From positions 1 through 64,000 of the forward strand of contig JANQGW010000177.1 in assembly GCA_028282905.1 (NCBI GenBank): 64,000 nucleotides of DNA. The letters are read 5' to 3'. Source of the stretch: Sedimentisphaerales bacterium. GTDB lineage: Bacteria > Planctomycetota > Phycisphaerae > Sedimentisphaerales > Anaerohalosphaeraceae. A program made the translations under genes and the position numbers. Below, in pieces: positions 56,037 to 64,000 of this stretch. Numbering within the stretch: position 1 is the stretch's first letter; each line of letters begins with the position of its first letter. Below the pieces are notes generated by a model that was given only the letters and a program-made list of their open reading frames with translations, made no database searches and was not told the origin of the DNA.

Positions 56037-56744
56037 TCAATTAACTGCTGCTTCGGGCGTTTGGACTTCCTGCCCATCTTCCTCGTTGGCTGTCAAACTT
56101 TCATAAGGCTGCTGATACTGTTTAATCACTGGAGCAATTTCATCGATATCCTTTTCCCACCACTTCTCAGCCAACAACGCTTGTATTTGGGGGCGCGAAA
56201 AACGATACCGTACAATACGTACCGGATGCCCCACAGCAACCGCATAAGGCGGAATATTTTTACTGACAACCGAGCCGGCACCGATAACCGCACCGTCTCC
56301 AATTTTGGTCACATTCGGCAGGATCCGTGTTCCATGTCCGATCCAAACATCATTGCCGATTTCCAGAGGCTGGTATTCGACCAGATCTTCTTTAGTGTAC
56401 TCCAAACCGGGGTTGAAGAAAAAGGCGTGAGTGGACTTGAAATCCATCGGGTGATTACGATTGAATACCTGGACATCCGCCGCAATGGAACAGTATCTCC
56501 CGATTTTGGTAAACCGGTCGAAATTACCCGGAATAAAACAGGAACCATGCGAATATAAACCTATTTCAACGTTATAGTAATCTTTTAAAATACGTCGCAA
56601 GGTCTTAGAGTATAATTGCCCGCCCTCTGTCTTTTGGGCCAGCCAAAAGAGAACTTTCCGCAAGAAGCGTTTTTCAAATCGATATAAACGACAAATCAAT
56701 CGTCCTATCATCCCGAAGAACCTTTCAAATACACTCTTTAACAC
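56037..56744 (-). CDS. hexapeptide-repeat acyltransferase
   Basis: 235 residues with a left-handed beta-helix core. GRYCSIAADVQVFNRNHPMDF, the catalytic-type His, IGNDVWIGHGTRILPNVTKIGDGAVIGAGSVV and IPPYAVAVGHPVRIVRYRF are typical of CatB/WcaF/NeuD-like O-acetyltransferases. Likely adds acetyl groups to the polysaccharide or its precursors. It overlaps the Alg13-like gene by 7 nt, so the two are translated together. Confidence 0.88.
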   Translation of the reverse strand: MLKSVFERFFGMIGRLICRLYRFEKRFLRKVLFWLAQKTEGGQLYSKTLRRILKDYYNVEIGLYSHGSCFIPGNFDRFTKIGRYCSIAADVQVFNRNHPMDFKSTHAFFFNPGLEYTKEDLVEYQPLEIGNDVWIGHGTRILPNVTKIGDGAVIGAGSVVSKNIPPYAVAVGHPVRIVRYRFSRPQIQALLAEKWWEKDIDEIAPVIKQYQQPYESLTANEEDGQEVQTPEAAVN

Positions 56745-57214
56745 GACTCAAGAAATTGACAAATCCGATCAATCACTCCCTGTGAACCGGGCACACGCGG
56801 TTCGGGAACAAACGTTTTTAATTGCCTGATCTTATCCGGCAATTCGTACTCCTGATAAGCCGCCAGGACATGCCCAGACTGCTCGAACTTATGAGCCGTC
56901 GCGACCTGATGGTCATTGACAACTTCCCCGTAACGGCTCATCCGCGGCATCACCAGCAGCGGTTTCTGACATTTCATTGCCAGCGTAATGGTACCGATAC
57001 CCGCATGACTGATGATCCCTTCACAGGAATCCAACATTTCTTCAAAGGCCTGCTTTTCCAGAGCTTCGGTATAATCCATATGCCGCGGCACATAATTACC
57101 CGGCCCGACCTGAGCAAACACAGGTTCCGACAATGTTCCGCTTTCAAGTGCCTCATCGACAGCTTTAACAAGGCGGTCAAATCCAAATTGTGTTCCAACT
57201 GTCAGAAAAATCAT
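56738..57214 (-). CDS. Alg13/PssE-like glycosyltransferase catalytic subunit
   Basis: About 158 residues beginning MIFLTVGTQFGFDRLVKAVD; the longer frame from 57268 adds a leader unlike the family. GIISHAGIGTITLAMKCQKPLLVMPR is the donor-binding motif of GT28 C-terminal domains, as in Alg13 and PssE, which need a separate Alg14/PssD membrane-anchoring subunit. That partner is encoded at 58002-58469 but is separated from it by a deacetylase gene. Likely the second sugar transfer of the repeat unit. Confidence 0.88.
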   Translation of the reverse strand: MIFLTVGTQFGFDRLVKAVDEALESGTLSEPVFAQVGPGNYVPRHMDYTEALEKQAFEEMLDSCEGIISHAGIGTITLAMKCQKPLLVMPRMSRYGEVVNDHQVATAHKFEQSGHVLAAYQEYELPDKIRQLKTFVPEPRVPGSQGVIDRICQFLESC

Positions 57215-57309
57215 CGCACTGTAAACCTTCAAAAAATGCGACCTATTCGTATTTAAGTTAATAGTCACCCCTCGAGCAATGCAGCGTTTCTCTTAAAGCG
57301 ACTGTCTGC

Positions 57310-58005
57310 TTACACCTTAAAAACAGAAAACTCCAATTTCATTTTCTGTCCTGTTTCTATCACCGCCTTTATCGACTCAAGAACACTCGCATCCCAACCA
57401 TCCGTTGTCCGGTCAAAGTCGTGAAACAATACAACCCCTCCCTGGTCGTTTTGAATTCGTTCAGATGCGAAACCGATGTTGGACTGAAAATCCGTTTTCG
57501 TATCACGGCAGTCAACAGACCAAAAAATTATCGGAACTTTATGATACCATAAATAAAGCAAAGAAAAAAGGGTTAACTTCCCATTCGGCGGCCTATACGG
57601 ATACCTTTTGTTTTTTGTCTGGAATATCCGGTTAACCTCATCCCAGCCTTTTCGAATATCACAAATGCCCTTGTGGGGCGATACTTTCCAGGCATTAAAA
57701 TGGTTATAACTGTGCGAAGCAATCGCGTGTCCTTGTCGGGCAACGGCCTCTAAAATATCTTCTTTGCCCGAAACATTCCTTCCAAGGAGAAAAAATGTCG
57801 CCTTAATCCCCTTTTCTTCCAAGAGCGTCAATATCTGCGGCGTAAGCCGCGTTCCCGGCCCATCATCAAATGTCAAATAGACTTTACGGCCTTTGATCGC
57901 CTTTGCTTTTTGGTGTAATCGAACAATTTTTCCTATACCCCAGGGAACCGGAATATACAGAGCCATCGCAAAAAATACCAGCAGGATTATATAGACAAAG
58001 ATCAT
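57310..58005 (-). CDS. NodB-type polysaccharide deacetylase, membrane-anchored
   Basis: About 231 residues from ATG 58005, which has GGAGG upstream and overlaps the stop of the preceding gene by 4 nt (ATGA). An N-terminal membrane helix (FVYIILLVFFAMALYIPVPW) is followed by the NodB domain: VYLTFDDGPGTRLTPQIL (catalytic Asp and metal Asp), SHSYNHFNAW (metal His pair), RPPNGKL and a late LFHDFDR. Removes N- or O-acetyl groups from the exported glycan at the outer face of the membrane. It interrupts the Alg14/Alg13-like pair. Confidence 0.9.
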   Translation of the reverse strand: MIFVYIILLVFFAMALYIPVPWGIGKIVRLHQKAKAIKGRKVYLTFDDGPGTRLTPQILTLLEEKGIKATFFLLGRNVSGKEDILEAVARQGHAIASHSYNHFNAWKVSPHKGICDIRKGWDEVNRIFQTKNKRYPYRPPNGKLTLFSLLYLWYHKVPIIFWSVDCRDTKTDFQSNIGFASERIQNDQGGVVLFHDFDRTTDGWDASVLESIKAVIETGQKMKLEFSVFKV

Positions 58006-58469
58006 ATCACCTCCCCCGCATATTCGACTTTCGAGTACTTCGAGGCGACATCGGGCCACTGGCTCAGAATGACATCTGCGAATGGACGTATCATGCGACC
58101 GCTCATAGATAATTTTTCTGCATTGGCGATGCTGTCCATCCATATAACTTTAGCGCCTGACAGTTTCCCCCAAAAACACATCAAAAAGCCAACCGCCGCA
58201 CCAGTACTCAAAATGACACCCGGTCTTTCCTTCAGAACAATTTTCAGACACTTGACCATAACTTTCAGCGTCTTTATTGGGTGCTGTCGATTGCATTCGC
58301 CGACAATGTAAGTAGTCCCCAGCGTTTCAAGTTTCCGACGAACCATCGGCCCGGTTGAAACGCAGGTCACCTGACGACCCTGCCAAACCGGCGACAGCAT
58401 CAAAAGCTGACTGAGATGTCCTCCCGCGGAAGCTGCAAGACAAATTTTATTTCTTTTCGATTTTACCAT
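58002..58469 (-). CDS. Alg14/PssD-like glycosyltransferase anchoring subunit
   Basis: About 155 residues from ATG 58469 (AGG upstream; overlaps the CapA-like gene by 7 nt). KICLAASAGGHLSQLLML is the GGHLxQ loop of Alg14/PssD. PGVILSTGAAVGFLMCFWGKLSGAKVIWMDSIANAEKLS matches the family core, which recruits an Alg13/PssE catalytic subunit to the membrane. The likely partner lies at 56738-57214. Confidence 0.9.
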   Translation of the reverse strand: MVKSKRNKICLAASAGGHLSQLLMLSPVWQGRQVTCVSTGPMVRRKLETLGTTYIVGECNRQHPIKTLKVMVKCLKIVLKERPGVILSTGAAVGFLMCFWGKLSGAKVIWMDSIANAEKLSMSGRMIRPFADVILSQWPDVASKYSKVEYAGEVI

Positions 58470-59572
58470 AAACCTAATCGTCTTCGTATCGGCCGCATAA
58501 GAACTTGCGGCCAATAGATCGGTGAATATGACCAGAACTTATCCCGGATATATTGATGCAATTGCTGTTGGGCCGCCTTCTGCAAACGAGCTAAATCCTC
58601 CCGGTACGCCTGTTCATATGCCTCATCTGAAGGAATCGGGGAATTTGACAAACCGTTGCGATGCTGCATTTCCTGCTCTAAATCAGCTAGCCGCATCCCC
58701 TTAACAAAATGTGGGCGATGTTCGTCGTCCTTTTCAATGATTTTATAACACCACTCTGTCACACGATTATCAGATAATGTCACACTCAAAATAACCGACC
58801 AGCAGGTGTCCGGCCAGAATCCACTGAAGATAAAATTCCCTAAACTGTATGCAACAAGGCCGTTTTGCGTCTCTTCAATTCCCTGGGCCACATGCGGATG
58901 ATGCCCAGCCACAAGAACAACACCCATGTCAGTCAACTCTTTCGCGAGTTTTCTCGTTTCAAGGCTGGGACGGTCGATTAACTCATCGCCCCAGTGAATC
59001 GACACGATGACCTGATCACCGTGTTTCATCGCTGCACGAATCGCCTCCAGCAGCGTTTCCCATTGCCGGAGACAGTAGCTGTATTTTTCCTTTCGCAGGC
59101 ACACGCCCATCATTGAGATAGTCTGGTCACCAAAAGACAGATGTATCTGCCCCATGCCTTCTCCAAAATCATCTTTTTCTCCGGCCCCAACAACACCCAT
59201 ACCCGCGGCTTTTAAATTCGTCGCGGTATCAACGGCCGCCGCAAATCCATGTTCGAGAATGTGGTTATTGGAAACCGAAGCAACAGTAATCCCCCAGTCA
59301 TGCAATAATTCGGCATCTTGAGCCTGCCCGCGCATCTGGCTGCGGCGTAATGAATACCGAGCTTTCCCAATATCCGACAATGCGCATTCGACATTGCACA
59401 ACACAATGTCGTGTTCTTTTAAAAAGGAAACGATTTCAGCATCCAGAAAATCACGACCCCAACGACGAAGCCCTGTCGCGACACCATGTCCCATCGCGTA
59501 AAAGGACTCGCCAAGCATCACATCACCCAAACAGGCTATTTTGATTTCAGACATCGTATCTTCTGTTGCCAT
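58463..59572 (-). CDS. CapA-like metallophosphatase-fold capsule protein
   Basis: 369 residues. IKIACLGDVMLGESFY opens the PGA_cap/CapA calcineurin-like fold. NVECALSD, SVSNNHILEHG, VSIHWGDELIDRP and VLVAGHHPHVAQGIE carry the metal-binding Asn/His/Asp blocks in the usual order. CapA homologues act in poly-gamma-glutamate or capsule export and anchoring. Here it is embedded in a glycan cluster and may process or anchor the polymer. The start is uncertain: neither ATG 59572 nor ATG 59554 has a good ribosome site. It begins 2 nt after the glycosyltransferase stop. Confidence 0.85.
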   Translation of the reverse strand: MATEDTMSEIKIACLGDVMLGESFYAMGHGVATGLRRWGRDFLDAEIVSFLKEHDIVLCNVECALSDIGKARYSLRRSQMRGQAQDAELLHDWGITVASVSNNHILEHGFAAAVDTATNLKAAGMGVVGAGEKDDFGEGMGQIHLSFGDQTISMMGVCLRKEKYSYCLRQWETLLEAIRAAMKHGDQVIVSIHWGDELIDRPSLETRKLAKELTDMGVVLVAGHHPHVAQGIEETQNGLVAYSLGNFIFSGFWPDTCWSVILSVTLSDNRVTEWCYKIIEKDDEHRPHFVKGMRLADLEQEMQHRNGLSNSPIPSDEAYEQAYREDLARLQKAAQQQLHQYIRDKFWSYSPIYWPQVLMRPIRRRLGLW

Positions 59573-59574
59573 GT

Positions 59575-60759
59575 TTATTGTTCTGATTTTTGACGCAGTA
59601 CATCACTGACCAATTCACTGATCTGTTCAACATGCTGATCCCAGCCATGCTGCCGGGCGATTTCAATCCTCGCATCGGCTCGTTCCGACGTATCATGTTC
59701 CAATTCCCAAACGATTGCCTTGCAAAAATCTTCTTTACAATCGGCAACAGAGACGAGTGATGAGTACTTTTCTTCCACCTCACGAATGGGCACACTCACA
59801 ATCGGTCGGCCGCTCGCCATATATTCCTGCAGCTTGAGCGGATTACAGTTTCGTATCCAATCCGTCACTTTCCACTGAAGCATACATACATCAAAGCCGG
59901 CACACAACACGGGAATTTTATCATAATCCATCCGCCCGAGATGATAAACATTCGGCAAGGCTAATAACTCACTGTAATCACCCCCGGTGATTTGCCCCGC
60001 AAAAACAAAGGACATTTCAGGAAGCTGTTTTGCACAATACAGCAGCAGCTCAATATCGTTATTCGCCGTCATGGTTCCAAAATAACCGACAATGGGCCGG
60101 GCAATATCACGCAGTTCCTCCAGCGTCTGAGACTGATCAGCAGCCTCGCGATATTTCTGAAAATCAACGCCATGCGGCATATAATGAACATTGGGATGCT
60201 GAGATGATTTTAACTGGTATAGCGACTTTGACACGCAAATCGCCAGATCACTGCGTTCGGAAACAAGCTTTTCACGATTTTCCAGCATCTGCTTATTGGC
60301 TGTATATTTACATTGCGTAAAAAGGTCAGAAACGTGGTAGATAATCGCTTCGGGAGAAAACCAGTCAATCATATCGGAGGCCCGAATGTTTTCAATCCAG
60401 AGCAGTGTTTTAGAACCGCCCAGCTTCTTCTGAATCAGCCTTATTTGCATCTTCAGCCAGACATTATTCATCGCATCAATGACACGATTCCCCTGGAAGG
60501 GAATGAAAATCGGGCTGAACACATATAAATTCTTTTCCGCCTGACGAAAATACTTGAGCAGGCTCTTGAGCTTGCGTTTCAGCCGTCCTGCAAAACCCTT
60601 TCGGATACCGCCGCCAAGATCGGAACTGAACGGGTTAATAAAAAGTACCTTGTTGTCTTTTGCCAGCCGCCGCATAATATGCGTGGTACAACTGGGATTC
60701 ATCCCCCACCAGTCATTCGGAGCAAAACAAATAATTGTGTAGCCTTGTAACATTCCCAT
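59575..60759 (-). CDS. GT4-like glycosyltransferase
   Basis: 394 residues. The N-terminal Rossmann half contains IICFAPNDWWGMNPSCTTHIMRRLA. The C-terminal half has IVGYFGTMTANNDIELLLYCAKQLPEMSFVFAG, VYHLGRMDYDKIPVLCAGFDVCMLQWK and a late NPLKLQEYMASGRPIVSVPI, the E-x7-E-like donor site of GT-B family 4. No signal or membrane helix. Adds a sugar to the lipid-linked repeat unit. Donor and acceptor are not known. Confidence 0.88.
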   Translation of the reverse strand: MGMLQGYTIICFAPNDWWGMNPSCTTHIMRRLAKDNKVLFINPFSSDLGGGIRKGFAGRLKRKLKSLLKYFRQAEKNLYVFSPIFIPFQGNRVIDAMNNVWLKMQIRLIQKKLGGSKTLLWIENIRASDMIDWFSPEAIIYHVSDLFTQCKYTANKQMLENREKLVSERSDLAICVSKSLYQLKSSQHPNVHYMPHGVDFQKYREAADQSQTLEELRDIARPIVGYFGTMTANNDIELLLYCAKQLPEMSFVFAGQITGGDYSELLALPNVYHLGRMDYDKIPVLCAGFDVCMLQWKVTDWIRNCNPLKLQEYMASGRPIVSVPIREVEEKYSSLVSVADCKEDFCKAIVWELEHDTSERADARIEIARQHGWDQHVEQISELVSDVLRQKSEQ

Positions 60760-60770
60760 TCCTTTTGTGT

Positions 60771-62114
60771 CTAAGCACGAACCAGAGAAACAACTTTCCC
60801 GGAAACCGTTCGGCTGAAGGCTTCCACTCGCCGAACTTCTACAGGCAAATCATTCGGCAGTTCCTCACTAAATATCTCACTGAGGTTATTCTCATCCTCA
60901 TTACTGAACGCCTGTTCAACAATCATTTCAAAACCGACGCCGCCATTGTCATCCAGAACAAAACGACTGTCCCGGATCGGCAAATCGGCAAGACGAAGCA
61001 GTACGTTTTTAAACAGCCGCCCTATCGCCGTCAGCCCGATCACTCGTCCGCTGCTCGTCTCAATCGTCTGACAAGCCCGCCCCACAATCGAATCCACAAC
61101 GGGAAAGGATCGGCCGCATTCACATTGCCGTCCGCTGACACGCACAAGGTCGCCCGTGTCATAACGAATCAGCGGCATCGCATAATTCCAGAACCCGGTG
61201 GCAATAATCCGGCAGCAGTCTTCATTGGCCCCTTCACACGGAATCAACTCGGTGACGCCGTATTCCGGGAGAATGTGGTAGCATCCTTTTTCACAGGTAT
61301 AAATATAGCAAACACGCTCAGCACTTCCGTAAAAATCAAACACATCGCATTCAAACGCATCTTGAAGAGCCTGCCGCTGCTGCATCCCCAGCGTTTCCGA
61401 TGAGGTCAACACTGACCGCAGCGGAAATGTTCTGCCCTGTGTCTTGAGATATTTGGCAATCTCATAAATCGCCGACGGATACCCTACCATCGCCTGAACA
61501 TCATACTGTTTCATCGCTTCCAGATAAGAGTCTATCGTTGACGCAGACAGATGAAAGGTTGACAGTACCAGCTCTTTCATGAATGGATCATAAGCGTACA
61601 TCTTTGCATCAGCCGCATTCGGGTTGGCAACGCTGCGCCAGGTCAGATAGGCACATCGATCCGACAGGCCCAAACCCGCCCACTCGAACTGGCGACGTAC
61701 AAAGGCATGCTCATTGCCAATAGAAATATAATCACGACGCAGCGGCAGCCGCGGCCCCGTTGACCCACCGGTGTAGGCTGTATGAAGCAGCCGCCGGGGA
61801 TATTTTTTTGAAACCATCGCGTTCCCGGCCGAAAGGACATCCGCCTTCGTCAGAATCGGAAATTGCTTGAGGATATCAAGCGAACATTCCTGCTCTGCCG
61901 AAATGTTCAGGTTATCCATCAGTTGACGGTAATAAGGGACAGTTCGATGACAGTGCCTCAGCAGTTTATTCAAAAGCTGTGTCTGTATGGCCTCAAGCTG
62001 CGCAGCATCGGCCCATTGTGTCTTATCCAGCCATCGGCGACGATACTGAAACGGCCCGATGTGTCGCTTAACAAGCCAGTTAGCGGCCCCTTTTAACGCA
62101 ATTTTTGTCTGCAT
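60771..62114 (-). CDS. CapK/PaaK-like adenylate-forming protein
   Basis: 447 residues of the phenylacetate-CoA ligase/CapK branch. The N-terminus RRHIGPFQYRRRW-like region is followed by FPILTKADVLSAGNAM, the phosphate loop TAYTGGSTGPRLPLRRD, YGSAERVCYIYTCEKGCYHILPEYGV and RYDTGDLVRVSGRQCECGRSFPVVDSI with Cys pairs. CapK-type proteins are common in exosortase/capsule clusters, and their acyl substrate is usually unknown. Starts 14 nt after the FemAB-like gene. Confidence 0.88.
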   Translation of the reverse strand: MQTKIALKGAANWLVKRHIGPFQYRRRWLDKTQWADAAQLEAIQTQLLNKLLRHCHRTVPYYRQLMDNLNISAEQECSLDILKQFPILTKADVLSAGNAMVSKKYPRRLLHTAYTGGSTGPRLPLRRDYISIGNEHAFVRRQFEWAGLGLSDRCAYLTWRSVANPNAADAKMYAYDPFMKELVLSTFHLSASTIDSYLEAMKQYDVQAMVGYPSAIYEIAKYLKTQGRTFPLRSVLTSSETLGMQQRQALQDAFECDVFDFYGSAERVCYIYTCEKGCYHILPEYGVTELIPCEGANEDCCRIIATGFWNYAMPLIRYDTGDLVRVSGRQCECGRSFPVVDSIVGRACQTIETSSGRVIGLTAIGRLFKNVLLRLADLPIRDSRFVLDDNGGVGFEMIVEQAFSNEDENNLSEIFSEELPNDLPVEVRRVEAFSRTVSGKVVSLVRA

Positions 62115-62128
62115 TTTGAAATCTGGTA

Positions 62129-63166
62129 CTATCTTATCTTTGAATAAAGCCGATATACACTTTCAAGACCGCCGAACAACACCTTTTTGACAGGATTTGA
62201 TGCGGCGTCAAAAGTCCCGATGTGATACAGTTCCTCTCCTCCCATGCGCGTTTTATATTGATACACACTGGGATTTCCCGCCGGATCAATCCCACCCAGG
62301 TTATAAACTTCCATACCCGCCCGATGCGCGGCCTGCAATGTTTTCCACCATGTCAAATACGACGCATTCAGCGACAGGCCCAGCTCCGTACTGCCGGTTA
62401 AAATGCCCTCGGCCACTCGGCCCAGGTAGCTGGAAATATGAATACAAAGCGGCTGGCCCTGATGAAAGGCCGCCACACTGTGCATTTTGTCGCAATCCTC
62501 CAGTTTTTCATGTGTTTCTCGAAACACATCAATATCCAGACCGCGAAAGCCCTTACGCTGCCTCATTTGTTCGTAAATTGGTTTGAGTAAATGAAAAAAC
62601 TCACTTCCAGTACCTTCCTGAATTTCAATATCTCTTTTTTCCACCTTGCCAAGAAACCGGCGCCATGACCGATGAAATCTTGCTCGAATCGCCTCCGGCC
62701 CATCCGCGACGGGTAGATAAATCGTATGGTAAGCCGGCTGAGAACGGACTCGCTCAAACCCGCCGGCCTGCATCTTTTCAATAATCGCCGCCGACCGTTC
62801 ATTGTCAACCAGACTGGGCACAATACGAAGCACATCAACTTTTTTCGACACATACGCATCTTTCAGCAATCGCCACATTTCAGAGGCATCATCGTTCATA
62901 ATGCGCTCCTCATGAACCAGCGGCCCCCACTGCACGTACCCAATTTTCAACACCGTCAGCGGGAGTTTTTTAATGCGGACATGACACATTAAAACGGGCT
63001 GATCTTCAGAATCATAGATGATCACCCGGCTGAGCTGCTGATTATCCTGCGCTGCTCGAACCATCTGATAGGCAGGTGTTTGATAAATGATATAGTCTGA
63101 AAAATTCCGCGCAGCAGCATTCCACTGCTGATCGGAAAAAGTATCAATGTCAATTCGGTATTTCAT
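62129..63166 (-). CDS. FemAB-like GNAT-fold aminoacyl/acyl transferase
   Basis: 345 residues with two GNAT-like halves, of the FemAB/CelD type often found beside exosortases. Typical strips: YIIYQTPAYQMVRAA, the RFHRSWRRFLGKVEKRDIEIQEG basic region, FRGLDIDVFRETHEKLEDC, and the C-terminal LTWWKTLQAAHRAGMEVYNLGGIDPAGNPSVYQYKTRMGGEE. Likely attaches an amino acid or acyl group to cell-envelope glycan or lipid. The substrate is not visible. Co-directional with CapK-like and deacetylase genes, gaps of 14-21 nt. Confidence 0.85.
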   Translation of the reverse strand: MKYRIDIDTFSDQQWNAAARNFSDYIIYQTPAYQMVRAAQDNQQLSRVIIYDSEDQPVLMCHVRIKKLPLTVLKIGYVQWGPLVHEERIMNDDASEMWRLLKDAYVSKKVDVLRIVPSLVDNERSAAIIEKMQAGGFERVRSQPAYHTIYLPVADGPEAIRARFHRSWRRFLGKVEKRDIEIQEGTGSEFFHLLKPIYEQMRQRKGFRGLDIDVFRETHEKLEDCDKMHSVAAFHQGQPLCIHISSYLGRVAEGILTGSTELGLSLNASYLTWWKTLQAAHRAGMEVYNLGGIDPAGNPSVYQYKTRMGGEELYHIGTFDAASNPVKKVLFGGLESVYRLYSKIR

Positions 63167-63187
63167 CGTATCTCAAGTCTTGCTAAA

Positions 63188-64000
63188 TCACGATTTTCGT
63201 TGCCTGCGAATCGCTCGTATCAGAGATCGCCATGAATCCAGCCAGGCATACGCCCCCGCACAAGTCAAATAAAACTCAATCGGCCAGACATCCGGCGTCA
63301 TCAGAAAACGGCTGACAATCCCCTCTTGCACAGCGGCCATTGGCATAGAACGCGGGGCAAGCGTATAAATCCGCTTATATCCGGCTTGTCGGGCAATTTG
63401 AAGCACCGTCGCATTATAGGCTCCGTGCGGCAGCGCCAAATCCTCGACCGGTTGCGACAGTAAGCGTTCGAGGTCGCGTTTTGATTCATTTAACTCCGCA
63501 TTAACTCTCTCAGTTGGCAATTGCGATAAATCCGGGTGTGTCTGCGTATGCGAACCGATACAAATTAACGGATTTTGGCTCAGCTTAATCAATTGTTCCT
63601 CGGTCATCGTTCGCTCAGTTGACTCCGGATGATTGACCGGCATCTTCCATTGCGGCGTTTGCCCCAAATTCTCCGAAACCGCAAAAATCACCGCCGGAAT
63701 CCGCAGCGTTTCGAGCGTCGGCATCACATTTTCCAATAGATTCTCAAAGGCATCATCAAATGTCAGAAAAACACGGGCAGTATTGCTCACCTCATCGCTT
63801 TTAGCCTGCGGAGCAATGCATTCCATTTGCCGCCGAAATAAATCGCTGTACTGCGCCCCTATCCCATGATAACACAGAAAAACACATTGCCTGCGCCCAA
63901 TCCGCCCGCCAAGCGTTATCGCATACCTCAGCATCGAAACCGCAAGGTATAACAAACGAACCGGCAAACCCCGTTTTCCGTAAACTCCACCAGCAGACAT
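63188..64000 (-). CDS. polysaccharide deacetylase, NodB fold (reaches window edge)
   Basis: 270 residues visible. The ATG at the very last bases (63998-64000) may be the true start or an internal Met, since the upstream sequence is not in the window. VFLCYHGIG and RVFLTFDDAFENLLENV carry the catalytic/metal Asp residues, and CIGSHTQTHPDLSQL the metal His pair. LALPHGAYNATVLQIARQAGYKRIYTL is the usual third block. This is the type associated with exosortase loci. Deacetylates the glycan made by the cluster. Confidence 0.88.
   Translation of the reverse strand: MSAGGVYGKRGLPVRLLYLAVSMLRYAITLGGRIGRRQCVFLCYHGIGAQYSDLFRRQMECIAPQAKSDEVSNTARVFLTFDDAFENLLENVMPTLETLRIPAVIFAVSENLGQTPQWKMPVNHPESTERTMTEEQLIKLSQNPLICIGSHTQTHPDLSQLPTERVNAELNESKRDLERLLSQPVEDLALPHGAYNATVLQIARQAGYKRIYTLAPRSMPMAAVQEGIVSRFLMTPDVWPIEFYLTCAGAYAWLDSWRSLIRAIRRQRKS

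Overview
The window reads as chromosomal DNA of a Planctomycetota bacterium, most likely class Phycisphaerae. The basis is the combination of H-X9-DG prepilin-like proteins, many secreted LamG/Ig proteins with short C-terminal dockerin-like modules, a PEP-CTERM protein with an exosortase, and UroD-type methyltransferases beside glycosidases. This is inferred from gene families; there is no rRNA gene to prove it. Almost everything is on the minus strand except one block at 36.4-43.8 kb. Region 1 (1-27.5 kb, minus) looks like a carbohydrate-utilisation locus. Read in the direction of transcription, it holds a LacI-type regulator with a palindrome inside its own promoter, a prepilin-like protein, two LamG/Ig surface proteins, a second prepilin-like protein and a small zinc-ribbon protein, then a terminator. 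A second, almost gap-free run follows: a metzincin-like LamG protein, a GH97 enzyme, a GH31 alpha-xylosidase-like enzyme, a parallel beta-helix protein, a giant SGNH/beta-helix/GH95-like fusion and three UroD-family methyltransferase-like proteins, the last cut by the window edge. Region 2 (27.5-36.2 kb, minus) is mixed housekeeping: a candidate structured RNA, tRNA-Glu with its terminator, a 2[4Fe-4S] ferredoxin too short for routine ORF calling, a TPR/HEAT protein, a YbaK-like deacylase, MurJ, a lone receiver protein, thioredoxin, a C39-like membrane protein and a class IV aminotransferase. Region 3 (36.4-43.8 kb, plus) begins with rplU under a strong promoter, without rpmA. A tight four-gene operon follows: TPR/HEAT protein, sensor histidine kinase, a thioredoxin-fold/beta-propeller protein and an OmpR-family response regulator. 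The thioredoxin-fold gene has an in-frame TGA exactly at the first position of the CxxC active site, followed by a well-placed hairpin that fits the bacterial SECIS pattern, so it is very probably a selenoprotein. It also has a second in-frame stop (TAA) 55 codons before the stop that abuts the regulator gene. Region 4 (43.8-47.7 kb, minus) has a cobalamin riboswitch with an intrinsic terminator and then a leader rich in hairpins. Downstream of it lie a PEP-CTERM protein, a dockerin-tailed surface protein and a prepilin-like protein, then comF. This looks like a vitamin-B12-controlled cell-surface module. Region 5 (47.8-64 kb, minus) is an exopolysaccharide/exosortase cluster of 14 genes. It has polysaccharide deacetylases, a FemAB-like protein, a CapK-like ligase, glycosyltransferases including a separated Alg14/Alg13-like pair, a CapA-like protein, an acetyltransferase, a sugar epimerase/decarboxylase, a nucleotidyltransferase-LbH-exosortase fusion, a chain-length/tyrosine-kinase protein and a priming sugar transferase. 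The exosortase of region 5 is the natural processing enzyme for the PEP-CTERM protein of region 4, and cobamide-type chemistry may link region 4 to the UroD-family proteins of region 1; both links are inference.
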